Below are positions 23,033 through 30,812 of a stretch of DNA of 64,000 nucleotides, piece by piece. Under the pieces are notes generated by a model, which had not been told where the DNA came from, searched no databases, and worked only from the letters and a program-made list of their open reading frames with translations. Position 1 is the first letter of the stretch. Every line of letters starts with the position of its first letter. The translations under genes and the position numbers were made by a program. The DNA comes from Synechococcus sp. CBW1002 (lineage in GTDB: Bacteria; Cyanobacteriota; Cyanobacteriia; PCC-6307; Cyanobiaceae), in the NCBI RefSeq assembly GCF_015840915.1, contig NZ_CP060398.1, positions 806,001 to 870,000 of the forward strand, written 5' to 3'.

Positions 23033-23884
23033 ATGGCGAACCCCAAAACCTGGATCGACGAGATCTTTGATGGCGTGCGCTACGGCCTGGCCGGCCGTGT
23101 ACTCGCAGAAGAGCAGTCGCCCTACCAGCTGGTGACGATCATCGAGAGCGAGCGCTATGGCAAGGGCCTGCTGCTGGATGGCTGCTGGATGACCGCCGAG
23201 CGGCAGGAGCGGCACTACCACGAGGCGATCGTGCATCCGGCCCTGTGCGGCGCCGCGTCGATCGAGCGGGTGCTGGTGATCGGCGGCGGCGATGGCGGCA
23301 CCGCCCGCGAGTGCCTCCGCCACACCGGCGTGCAGCACCTCGACATGGTGGAAATCGACGGGCTGGTGGTGGAGTGGAGCCAGCAGTACCTGCCCTCGAT
23401 CGGAGGCGGCTGCTGGAGCGACCCCCGCTTCCACCTCACCGTGGGCGATGGCATCGCCTGGGCCGCCAACGCGCCGCCGGCCAGCTACGACGTGGTGATC
23501 GTGGATGGCTCCGATCCCGCCGGCCCGGCCGAGGGCCTGTTCAATCGGGCCTTCTTCGAGCACTGCCGCCGCATCCTCAAACCCGGCGGCGTGTTCGCCA
23601 CCCAGAGCGAATCCCCCGAGGCCTTCCGGCAGGTGCACCTCGACACCGTGGGCCTGCTTCGCGAGGTGTTCGGCCACGCCGATCCGATGTACGGCTGGGT
23701 GCCGATGTATCCGAGCGGCTGGTGGAGCTGGACCTTCGCCGCCCTCGATGGCCGCCGCTATCTGGAGTCGGATCCGGCGCGCGCCGCGGCCATCGGCGAG
23801 GGCTGTGAGATCTGGTCGCCCCGCTGGCAACGTGGGGCCTTCGACGCCATCCCCGCAGGCATCGAGCGCGCCCTGAACGCATGA
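23033..23884 (+). CDS. speE: Spermidine synthase
   Basis: Transfers an aminopropyl group from decarboxylated S-adenosylmethionine to putrescine. The Rossmann-like signature [20 protein letters not shown], the acidic end of the next strand (MVEIDGLVV) and the gate-keeper segment [16 protein letters not shown] are present. It has about 283 residues from the ATG at 23033. The frame opens earlier (22988), but that extension is not family-like. It overlaps speB by ATGA, so the two polyamine genes are co-translated. Confidence 0.95.
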   Translation: MANPKTWIDEIFDGVRYGLAGRVLAEEQSPYQLVTIIESERYGKGLLLDGCWMTAERQERHYHEAIVHPALCGAASIERVLVIGGGDGGTARECLRHTGVQHLDMVEIDGLVVEWSQQYLPSIGGGCWSDPRFHLTVGDGIAWAANAPPASYDVVIVDGSDPAGPAEGLFNRAFFEHCRRILKPGGVFATQSESPEAFRQVHLDTVGLLREVFGHADPMYGWVPMYPSGWWSWTFAALDGRRYLESDPARAAAIGEGCEIWSPRWQRGAFDAIPAGIERALNA

Positions 23885-24762
23885 AAAGCCTCTTTGTCAC
23901 GGATTTGTTTGACACCGATGGCGCCATCTACATGGCCAGCCGCCGCGATCCCGCCGGCTGCCGCGTGGGGTTGTTCGGCGTGCCCTACGACGGCACCACC
24001 TCCTTCCGCCCCGGCACCCGTTTCGGGCCTGCGGCGATCCGCGAGGTGAGCAGCGGCCTCGAGACCTACTGCCCCCAGTTGGACCTGGATCTGGATGATC
24101 TGGCCTTCGCCGACTTCGGGGCCCTGGAGATCCCCTTCGGGGCCCCGGAACCGGTGGTGGCCGCGGTGCGGCGGGGTACGGAACACCTGCTGAGCCTCGG
24201 CCTGCGGCCCCTGATGCTGGGCGGCGAGCACTCGATCAGTTCCGGTGCCGTGGGCGCCGTGGCGGCCCACCAGCCGGATCTGGTGCTGGTGCAGCTCGAT
24301 GCCCATGCCGATCTGCGCCACAGCTGGCTCGGCAGCCAGCACAGCCATGCCTGTGCCATGCGCCGCTGCCTGGAAGTGTTGCCCAGCCAGCAGCTGCTGC
24401 AGATCGCCATCCGCAGCGGCACCCGCGATGAATTCAGCGAGCTGCACCAGAGCGGCCGGCTGGTGGCGATCGAGCGGATGGCCGCAGCACTGCACCCGCT
24501 GCGCGGCCGCCCCCTCTATCTCACCGTGGATCTGGACTGGTTCGATCCCGCCGTGATGGCCGGTACCGGCACTCCCGAACCCGGCGGCTTCCTCTGGAGC
24601 GACTTCGCCGCCCTGGTGGACGAACTCCGCCACCACAACCTGGTGGCAGCGGATGTGGTGGAGCTGGCCCCCCAGCTCGATCCCAGCGGGGTGAGCAGCG
24701 TGCTGGCCGCCAAGGTGTGCCGCAGCCTGCTGTTGCTGCTGGGCCGGACAGCCGGCCACTGA
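23881..24762 (+). CDS. speB: Agmatinase
   Basis: A manganese ureohydrolase turning agmatine into putrescine and urea. The metal ligands are in [27 protein letters not shown] and [13 protein letters not shown], with the usual spacing of this family. There are 293 residues. It directly follows speE, so the two enzymes supply and use putrescine. The urea released may feed nitrogen metabolism; a urea transporter lies at the right end of this window. Confidence 0.95.
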   Translation: MKSLFVTDLFDTDGAIYMASRRDPAGCRVGLFGVPYDGTTSFRPGTRFGPAAIREVSSGLETYCPQLDLDLDDLAFADFGALEIPFGAPEPVVAAVRRGTEHLLSLGLRPLMLGGEHSISSGAVGAVAAHQPDLVLVQLDAHADLRHSWLGSQHSHACAMRRCLEVLPSQQLLQIAIRSGTRDEFSELHQSGRLVAIERMAAALHPLRGRPLYLTVDLDWFDPAVMAGTGTPEPGGFLWSDFAALVDELRHHNLVAADVVELAPQLDPSGVSSVLAAKVCRSLLLLLGRTAGH

Positions 24763-24778
24763 TCGCAGCCCGCTGGAG

Positions 24779-25186
24779 TCAGTAGCAACAGGTGCCGCTG
24801 GTGCGCTGCTCCCGCAGGCGATCGTGCTGCTGACCCAGGAGCATCACCGCCAGGGTGGGGTGGTTATGCAGCAGGTTGAGGAAGCGGAGCCGCTCCAGAC
24901 GCAGCACTTCCACCGGGGTGCGCGCGATGGCATCGTTACGGAAGGCAATCTGTCGCCACATGATCTCCTGGTAACTGAACAGCTCACCAGGCCTGTAGCA
25001 GAGCCGATTCCCCTGCTCGTCCACCAGCTCCACGATGCCGCGGCGCACGGCATAAATCGCATCGGCCATCCGACCGCGCGTAAAGATGTGGGCCCCGGTG
25101 GGGAAGGTGAAGATCTCGCAATCGACCTGATCTGCCATCAGGGCGATCGGAGAGGGAGCAGCGGGTGTCGTGACCAATCTGGTCAC
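24779..25186 (-). CDS. Cyclic-nucleotide-binding domain protein without DNA-binding domain
   Basis: 135 residues covering one CRP/FNR-type sensor domain: FPTGAHIFTRGRMADAIYAV, IVELVDEQGNRLCYRPGELF and RTPVEVLRLERLRFLNLL. The phosphate-binding cassette of true cAMP receptors (RGELAL-like) is not seen, so ligand binding is uncertain. There is no helix-turn-helix after the dimerisation helix. The protein may be a stand-alone sensor or an inhibitor by heterodimer formation. It faces speB. Confidence 0.75.
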   Translation of the reverse strand: MTRLVTTPAAPSPIALMADQVDCEIFTFPTGAHIFTRGRMADAIYAVRRGIVELVDEQGNRLCYRPGELFSYQEIMWRQIAFRNDAIARTPVEVLRLERLRFLNLLHNHPTLAVMLLGQQHDRLREQRTSGTCCY

Positions 25187-25313
25187 CTCCTGGTTGAAAG
25201 GTTCTGATGATTACATTCCTACATCCGCAGGCGCCACAACGGCAGCGGAGAACACCAAGCAAAGATCTTGAACGGGCCGATCAGGGCTTTCGGAGGCTGC
25301 AGTCTGCCCAGCT
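25187..25313. other. Short intergenic region, probable promoter of the cNMP-domain gene
   Basis: AT-richer bases around 25196-25225 precede the reverse-strand gene. No defined motif is recognised. Confidence 0.3.
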
Positions 25314-25586
25314 TCAGGCTTCCAGCCTCTGGGACTCGTCAGGCTCCATGGACAGACAGAGCTGGCGGCTGGGGACATGGCTGAAGCGTGTCGCCATGCC
25401 GGACGAACCTGCGCCCTCAGGGCCCATGCCGGGCAACCGGGGTGGACGGGCTGTCCAGTGATGGCACCAGAGGTCTCCGGACAGATCGGGATGGATGGAC
25501 AGGCGACGCAGCTTGCACCAGCCCATCTCATCGCCACGGGGAGGCGTGCAGTGGCGACAGCTGCGGCAGCTGGAACGCTGACCCAT
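25314..25586 (-). CDS. Small cysteine-rich protein (90 aa), putative zinc binder
   Basis: The first 45 residues carry a dense set of Cys and His: SSCRSCRHCTPP, GWCKLRRLSIHPDLSGDLWC and HHWTARPPRLP. The spacing suggests one small zinc site. The rest is low-complexity. No family name is certain. The cysteine pattern and the conserved-looking WCHHWTARPPRLP argue that it is a real gene. It stands alone between two opposite promoters, antisense to the sequence leading to gcvT. Confidence 0.5.
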   Translation of the reverse strand: MGQRSSCRSCRHCTPPRGDEMGWCKLRRLSIHPDLSGDLWCHHWTARPPRLPGMGPEGAGSSGMATRFSHVPSRQLCLSMEPDESQRLEA

Positions 25587-25790
25587 CGGAAACCCATCAA
25601 GGGGCCCAAGGTAAAGAGGTCACGGAAGGATCGCCAGGCAAACAGCCCGAATCCTCCACTTTCCTTCAGCAAGTCAACCCTGCAGGAGGTCGATCCGTAC
25701 AGCATCGAAGCAGACATCTCCCTGGGGAAGACCGCGGCTGCTCTCCAGCAACTGCTCTCCATAGGATCCGGCCAACGCTGCACTCCCTCC
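25587..25790. other. Leader region before gcvT
   Basis: About 200 bp on the gcvT side. I looked for the glycine-riboswitch core and did not find it. The frame of gcvT is open upstream to 25377, but the translated part has no GcvT character, so it is treated as untranslated leader. Confidence 0.4.
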
Positions 25791-26939
25791 ATGGCCGCCC
25801 CCGCCACCGATCCGTTGCAACGCACGCCCCTGTTCGAAGCTGCCCGCGACGCCGGGGGGCGGATGGTGGCCTTCGCCGGCTGGGAGATGGCTGTGCAGTT
25901 CGGCGGACTGGTGCAGGAGCACACGGCCGTGCGCCAGCGCTGCGGCCTGTTCGACATCTCCCACATGGGGGTGCTCACCCTGCGGGGCGACGGGGTGAAA
26001 GACGCGCTCCAGACCCTGGTGCCGACCGATCTGTTTCGCATCGGCCCCGGCGAAGCCTGTTACACCGTGCTGCTCAACGAGGCGGGCGGCATCCTCGATG
26101 ATCTGATTGCCTACGACTGCGGCCAGGTGGCCGGCGAGGGCGGCAGCAGGGGCGAGCTGGTGCTGGTGATCAATGCCGCCTGCATCGACGCCGACACCGC
26201 CTGGCTGCGCCGCCACCTCGAGCCGCAGGGGGTGACTCTCGCCGACCGCAAGGGCGACGGGGTGCTGCTGGCCCTCCAGGGCCCGGAGGCACCGGCGCGG
26301 CTGGAGGCCCTCAGCGGCGCCGATCTCTCCGGCCTGCCCCGCTTCGGCCATCGGCAGATCCTGCTGTCCGGCGCCGCCACCGGAGCGGCCGCCGGCGCCC
26401 CCGTGTTCGTGGCCCGCACCGGCTACACCGGCGAAGACGGCTTCGAACTGCTGCTGGATCGCCAGGCCGGCCTCGCCCTCTGGCAACAGCTGCTGGCCGA
26501 GGGGGTGGAGCCCTGCGGCCTCGGGGCCCGCGACACCCTGCGCCTGGAGGCGGCCATGCACCTCTACGGCAACGACATGGATGCAACCACCACACCCCTG
26601 GAGGCCGGCCTCGGCTGGCTGGTGCACCTGGAGATGCCCAAGCCCTTCATCGGGCGGCAGGCCCTGGAGCGGCAGACAGCGGAAGGCGTTGGGCGGCGGC
26701 TGGTGGGCCTGGAGCTGCAGGGGCGTGCCATCGCCCGCCACGGCTACCCGGTGCTGTGTAACGGCGAGCCGGTGGGGGAGATCACCAGCGGCAGCTGGTC
26801 GCCCACGCTGGGCAAGGCGATCGCCCTGGCGTCGGTGCCGGTTGGCTCCGCCCGCCTCGGCACGGAGCTGGCGGTGGAGATCCGCGGGCGCGAGGAGCCA
26901 GCGCTGGTGGTACGGCGGCCGTTTCTTCGGCGGGGTTGA
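25791..26939 (+). CDS. gcvT: Aminomethyltransferase, T protein of the glycine cleavage system
   Basis: Transfers the methylene group from H-protein-bound aminomethyl to tetrahydrofolate, releasing ammonia. The signatures are complete: RTPLFEAARDAGGRMVAFAG, VRQRCGLFDISHMG, RTGYTGEDGFELLL and GARDTLRLEAAMHLYG. It has 382 residues, a normal length. It needs folate, which fits the next genes. The stop overlaps the folK start (TTGA). A 22-codon remnant of a second gcvT is present at 49251. Confidence 0.95.
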   Translation: MAAPATDPLQRTPLFEAARDAGGRMVAFAGWEMAVQFGGLVQEHTAVRQRCGLFDISHMGVLTLRGDGVKDALQTLVPTDLFRIGPGEACYTVLLNEAGGILDDLIAYDCGQVAGEGGSRGELVLVINAACIDADTAWLRRHLEPQGVTLADRKGDGVLLALQGPEAPARLEALSGADLSGLPRFGHRQILLSGAATGAAAGAPVFVARTGYTGEDGFELLLDRQAGLALWQQLLAEGVEPCGLGARDTLRLEAAMHLYGNDMDATTTPLEAGLGWLVHLEMPKPFIGRQALERQTAEGVGRRLVGLELQGRAIARHGYPVLCNGEPVGEITSGSWSPTLGKAIALASVPVGSARLGTELAVEIRGREEPALVVRRPFLRRG

Positions 26940-27460
26940 GGGTGGCCTGGACGGAGCGGGCCGATCCACCACGGCAGGCCGCCATCGCCCTGGGCAGCAA
27001 CCTGGGCGACTGCCGCGCCACCCTGGAGGGCGCCCTGGTGGAGCTGGATGCCAGCCCCGGCATCCGCCTGCTGCGTCGCTCCGCCTGGTACCGCAGCGCA
27101 CCGGTGGGGCCGCCGCAACCCGACTATCTCAACGGCTGCGCCGTGCTGGAGGTGCTCCTGTCGCCGGAGGCGCTGCTCGATCGGCTGCTGGAAACGGAGA
27201 CCCGATTCGGGCGGGTGCGGGCCGAGCGTTGGGGGCCGCGCACCCTCGACCTCGACCTGATCCTGCTCAGCGACCTGCGCCTGGATGGCGAGCGCCTGCA
27301 GCTCCCCCATCCGCGCATGCGGGAGAGAGCCTTCGTTCTGGTGCCGCTGGCGGAGATCGCGCCCGACTGGATCGATCCGCTGACGGGCCTCAACGTGGCG
27401 GCCCTGGCCCGGCAGCTGCCGGACGACGGCGGCCTGGAGCGGCTGGCGCTGCAGAGCTGA
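26936..27460 (+). CDS. folK: 6-hydroxymethyl-dihydropterin pyrophosphokinase
   Basis: Activates 6-hydroxymethyl-7,8-dihydropterin with ATP in folate synthesis. Motifs are IALGSNLGDCRATLEGAL, the metal-binding GPRTLDLDLILL and the closing HPRMRERAFVLVPLAEIAP. There are 174 residues if the TTG at 26936 is used; GTG at 26942 is an alternative. It overlaps gcvT at the start and the GpgS gene at the end (TGATG), so the operon is translationally coupled. Confidence 0.92.
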   Translation: MRVAWTERADPPRQAAIALGSNLGDCRATLEGALVELDASPGIRLLRRSAWYRSAPVGPPQPDYLNGCAVLEVLLSPEALLDRLLETETRFGRVRAERWGPRTLDLDLILLSDLRLDGERLQLPHPRMRERAFVLVPLAEIAPDWIDPLTGLNVAALARQLPDDGGLERLALQS

Positions 27461-28731
27461 TGAGCGACTTCTTCCAGAACGGCATCGTCACCACCCTCCA
27501 CGACCTGGGGGGACGCAGCGAGGCCTCTCTGGCGGCTGCGGTGGCGGAGCAGGCGCAGCGCCTGCCGCTCACCCTGGTGCTGCCCTGTCTGCACGCCGAG
27601 CTGCGGGGTCCGGCCCTGGAGCCGTTCGTGCGCCAGCTGGCCACCATTCCCTGGCTGAACGAGATCGTGATCGGCCTCGATCGGGCCGATGCCGCTGGAT
27701 TCCGCGAGGCCCTCGCCCTGTTCAGCCAGCTGCCCCAGCCGCACCACCTGATCTGGAACGATGGCCCCCGGGTCACCGCACTGATCAAAGACCTGGGGCA
27801 TCAGCAGCTGGCGCCGGCGGAACGGGGCAAGGGCCACAACATCTGGCTCTGCCTGGGCCTGGTCCAGGCCCTCGGGCGGGCCGAGGTGGTGGCCCTGCAC
27901 GATTGCGATGTGGTGAGCTTCACGCCGCGGATGCTGGCCCGGCTCGTCTATCCGCTGCTGCATCCCGACAGCGGTTTCGTGTTCGCCAAGGCCTACTACC
28001 CGCGGATCAGCGCTGGGGTGATGTATGGGCGGGTCAGCCGCCTGTTCGTCACCCCCCTGCTGCGGGCCCTGCGGCGCTGCCTGCCCCCCAGCCGCTACCT
28101 GGAGTTTCTCGACAGCTTCCGCTACCCGCTCGCCGGCGAGTGCGCCATGCGGTGGAGCGCGGCACGGCGTCTGCATCTGCCCAGCGACTGGGGAATGGAA
28201 ATCGGCGTGCTCACCGAGATGTTCCGCGATCACTCCACCCGCCAGCTCTGCCAGGTGGACATCGCCGAGGCCTACGACCACAAGCATCAGCCGTTTCCGC
28301 CCGAAACCGATCACAAGGCCGATCACGAGACCGATCACGGCGGTGGCGGCAGTGGCCTCGGGCGGATGGGCCGCGACATCGCCCTGGGGCTGTTCCGCGG
28401 GCTGGCGGCCCAGGGCCAGGTGCTCGATCTGGCGCTCGTGCGCAGTCTCGCGACCGCCTATCAGCGGATCGTGCTGGATCTGCTCGATTCCCACGCCGCC
28501 GACGCCGCCCTCAACGGCCTGCGGCTCGATCGCGGCGAGGAGACCCGCGCCGTCTCCTTCTTCGCCGCCTGCCTGCTGGAGGCCGGGCGGAGTTTCGTGC
28601 AGGAGGATCAGCTCTCCCGGCTCACTCCCACCTGGGATGAGGTGAGCCAGCGCAGGCCCGAGGTCCTGTCGAGGCTGGCAGCGGCGGTGGCGGCCGACCG
28701 GGCCGACCGGGCCGACCATGCTGGCGCCTGA
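27460..28731 (+). CDS. gpgS: Glucosyl-3-phosphoglycerate synthase
   Basis: A GT-A glycosyltransferase making glucosyl-3-phosphoglycerate, the first step to the compatible solute glucosylglycerate. Signatures are LTLVLPCLHAEL, the metal-binding ALHDCDVVSFTP, FAKAYYPRISAGVMYGRVSR and YPLAGECAMRW. There are 423 residues. Two low-complexity inserts come from short DNA repeats: a His/Asp stretch near 285 and three ADR units at the carboxy end. Starts at ATG 27460, overlapping the folK stop. No glucosylglycerate phosphatase gene was recognised next to it. Confidence 0.88.
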   Translation: MSDFFQNGIVTTLHDLGGRSEASLAAAVAEQAQRLPLTLVLPCLHAELRGPALEPFVRQLATIPWLNEIVIGLDRADAAGFREALALFSQLPQPHHLIWNDGPRVTALIKDLGHQQLAPAERGKGHNIWLCLGLVQALGRAEVVALHDCDVVSFTPRMLARLVYPLLHPDSGFVFAKAYYPRISAGVMYGRVSRLFVTPLLRALRRCLPPSRYLEFLDSFRYPLAGECAMRWSAARRLHLPSDWGMEIGVLTEMFRDHSTRQLCQVDIAEAYDHKHQPFPPETDHKADHETDHGGGGSGLGRMGRDIALGLFRGLAAQGQVLDLALVRSLATAYQRIVLDLLDSHAADAALNGLRLDRGEETRAVSFFAACLLEAGRSFVQEDQLSRLTPTWDEVSQRRPEVLSRLAAAVAADRADRADHAGA

Positions 28732-28750
28732 GCCCCCCAGCTTCGCCTTG

Positions 28751-29521
28751 ATGAGCACGCCCCATCCCCGCACCCTGCTCGGCGTGATCAACCTCTCGCC
28801 GGAATCGATGGTGAGCGACTCGGTGGTGGCGGGCACGGAGCAGCTCCTGCAACGGGCCGCCTGGTTGCACAGCCAGGGCTGCGCCGTGCTCGATCTGGGT
28901 GCCCGCTCGATCACGCCGACGGCGGCGATGATCGACGACGCCGAAGAACAGCGGCGGCTGCTGCCCGCCCTGGGCCGGCTGCTGCAGGAGGGCTATCGGG
29001 TGTCGGTGGACACCTGGAGTTCGCAGACGGTGCGCGTCGCCCTGGAGGCCGGCGCCACCGCCATCAATTTCACCGGCGCAGACATCGAGCCCTCGGCCCT
29101 GGCGGCGGTGGCGGCAGCCGGCGCCTCATTGATGCTCACCTACATGCCCTATGGCGACGCCTACCGCATGCGCACTGCCACTCCGGTGCCCTACCGGTTG
29201 CAGGGGCTGCTCGATCACCTCGACCCGCGGGTGGAGCAGGCCCGGGCCGCCGGCGTGGGTGAGGTGATCATCGATCCCAACCTCGGCATCATCCACCCCG
29301 CCACCGACGATGTCGGCAAGATCCAGCTGCAGAACAGCGTGCTCTGGAACCTGGATGTGCTGCGCAAGCTGGGCTGCCCGATCCTGCTCTACGCCGCCCG
29401 CAAGCCCGAGCGGCTGGCGCGCATCCTGTTCGCCTCGAATGTGCTCTTCGCCGGCGCCGACTGGATCCGCACCCACCATCCCGACATGATCCAGGCACTG
29501 CTGACGGCGGCGACGCCATGA
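28751..29521 (+). CDS. Dihydropteroate-synthase-like protein (FolP2-type)
   Basis: A TIM-barrel protein of the DHPS family, 256 residues. The family pattern is recognisable: GVINLSPESMVSDSV, AVLDLGARSITPTAAM and FAGADWIRTHHPDM. Key DHPS residues are changed, however: the pterin loop STRPG is replaced by SITPT and the IND motif by INFTG. I recall that mycobacterial FolP2 (Rv1207) lies beside gpgS (Rv1208) and lacks DHPS activity. The same pairing here suggests a non-folate or accessory role. A start 11 codons upstream, inside gpgS, is possible. Confidence 0.75.
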   Translation: MSTPHPRTLLGVINLSPESMVSDSVVAGTEQLLQRAAWLHSQGCAVLDLGARSITPTAAMIDDAEEQRRLLPALGRLLQEGYRVSVDTWSSQTVRVALEAGATAINFTGADIEPSALAAVAAAGASLMLTYMPYGDAYRMRTATPVPYRLQGLLDHLDPRVEQARAAGVGEVIIDPNLGIIHPATDDVGKIQLQNSVLWNLDVLRKLGCPILLYAARKPERLARILFASNVLFAGADWIRTHHPDMIQALLTAATP

Positions 29522-30252
29522 GCGACCTGCCCCTGCACGGCCGGGTGGCCCTGGTCACCGGTGGCGGGCGCCGCACCGGCCGGGCGATCGCCCTGGCCCT
29601 GGCGGGCGCTGGCGCCGATGTGGTGGTCCATTACCGGCACAGCGAAGCCGAGGCCCGTGAGGCGGTGGAGCAGGTGGAGCGGCTGGGGCGGCGCGGCCTG
29701 GCCCTGGCGGCTGATCTGGCGGATGCTGAAGCCACCGCAACCGCCTTCGCCACAGCGGTGGAGCGGCTGGGGCGGCTCGACATCCTGGTGAACAACGCGG
29801 CCGGCATCGTCTGGAAGCCGCTGGGGGAGATGGATGTGGCCGACTGGCATCGCAGCATCGACGACACCCTCCACATCACTTACCACGCCTGCCGTGCCGC
29901 CCTGCCATGGATGCGCCACCAGGGGTACGGCCGCATCGTCAACCTGATTGATGTCGACGCCGATGCGCTGATGGCGGTGCCGATGGTCACCCCCTACAAG
30001 ATCGGCAAGACCGGCGTGCTGCAGCTCAGCCGCACACTGGCCGTCACGGAGGCTCCGTACGGCATCACGGTCAACGGCGTTTCACCCGGCACCCTGGAGA
30101 ACTCGGAGCGCAAGCCGCCGCTCGAACGAATCCCGGCCGGCCGCTACGGCAGAACCGAGGAGGTGGCGCGGGCGGTGCTGTTCCTGGCCGATCCGGCCAG
30201 CGGCTACATCACCGGAAGCAACATCAAGGTCTCAGGCGGTTATCTGATCTGA
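29518..30252 (+). CDS. SDR oxidoreductase resembling pteridine reductase/FolM
   Basis: 244 residues with an NAD(P) Rossmann motif VTGGGRRTGRAIALAL. The TGxxRRxG form with two arginines is typical for NADPH and for PTR1/FolM-like members. The catalytic pair is Y-x3-K in TPYKIGKTGVLQ. The usual serine is replaced in NLIDVDADAL by an aspartate, as in PTR1. This suggests reduction of a pterin or dihydropterin, but SDR substrates are hard to predict. It overlaps the FolP-like gene by ATGA and closes the operon, overlapping the Nudix gene end-to-end by 21 bp. Confidence 0.75.
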   Translation: MSDLPLHGRVALVTGGGRRTGRAIALALAGAGADVVVHYRHSEAEAREAVEQVERLGRRGLALAADLADAEATATAFATAVERLGRLDILVNNAAGIVWKPLGEMDVADWHRSIDDTLHITYHACRAALPWMRHQGYGRIVNLIDVDADALMAVPMVTPYKIGKTGVLQLSRTLAVTEAPYGITVNGVSPGTLENSERKPPLERIPAGRYGRTEEVARAVLFLADPASGYITGSNIKVSGGYLI

Positions 30253-30738
30253 CGTGACCTGATCTGACACGAGCTGATCTGTCGTGACCTGATCCGACAT
30301 GACCTGTTCAGCCATCACCGCGTAGTGATCAGACATGTCCGCGTCCAGATAGCTTTGGATTAATCGGCGCGTGAAGCTGTTGAGCGGATAATCGAGCGCC
30401 TGCTGTGGGGATACCCAGGCCCATTCGGCGATCTCGTGATTAGGGCTGACGGCGGTTGTGGCGCTGAAGGCGTAGTAGTTGATCAACATGAAGTGCACAG
30501 GACGGTGGAATTGTGCATCTTCCACGGCTTCCTGCAGCAGGGCGAACTGCACGGACGCCAGCTCCAGGCCAACCTCCTCCCGCAATTCACGCCGCAGTGC
30601 GCTGTCGAGGGTTTCACCCCATTCCACCTTTCCGCCGGGCACGCCCCAGCTTCCGCGCCACTTGAGCGTGCGCACAATCAGCACACGCAGGCATGGCCCT
30701 GTGACCAAGGCGCCGACGGTGGGAATGGGGTAAACCAT
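30232..30738 (-). CDS. Nudix hydrolase with repeat-derived tail
   Basis: A nucleotide-diphosphate-linked hydrolase. The complete Nudix box GKVEWGETLDSALRRELREE-VGL is present. Probable start is MVYPIPTVGALV (30738); an earlier ATG at 30762 is also in frame. The last 25 residues (SDQVTTDQLVSDQVTSDQ) come from a short DNA repeat that also covers the end of the opposing SDR gene. The substrate is unknown. Confidence 0.85.
   Translation of the reverse strand: MVYPIPTVGALVTGPCLRVLIVRTLKWRGSWGVPGGKVEWGETLDSALRRELREEVGLELASVQFALLQEAVEDAQFHRPVHFMLINYYAFSATTAVSPNHEIAEWAWVSPQQALDYPLNSFTRRLIQSYLDADMSDHYAVMAEQVMSDQVTTDQLVSDQVTSDQITA
30249..30306. repeat. Imperfect tandem repeat of about 10-20 bp
   Basis: Variants of GTGACCTGATCTGACA recur (TGACCTGATCTGACAC, GAGCTGATCTGTCG, TGACCTGATCCGACA, TGACCTG). 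The repeat encodes the tail of the Nudix protein and lies over the SDR stop codon. It probably expanded by slippage. Confidence 0.7.
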
Positions 30739-30812
30739 GGTCCCCGCTGACACCGCGGCCACGCTACCGCCACTGCATCGCGGACAGGATCCCGTGGCAG
30801 GAACGCATCACC

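Noticed and set aside
25560-25690. Possible glycine or glutamine (glnA-type) riboswitch before gcvT
   Set aside because: CTGACC...GGTCACGGAAGG looks faintly like part of a glnA RNA, but the conserved cores of both classes are incomplete and the stems do not fit.
25377-25790. Longer gcvT (520 codons) using the upstream open frame
   Set aside because: The extension has no resemblance to GcvT and lacks protein-like composition. A small gene reads on the other strand. The start at 25791 gives the normal length.
28300-28730. Protein repeats in GpgS as a functional domain
   Set aside because: The His/Asp run and ADR triplets follow short DNA tandem repeats and lie outside conserved GpgS parts. 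They are probably slippage products.
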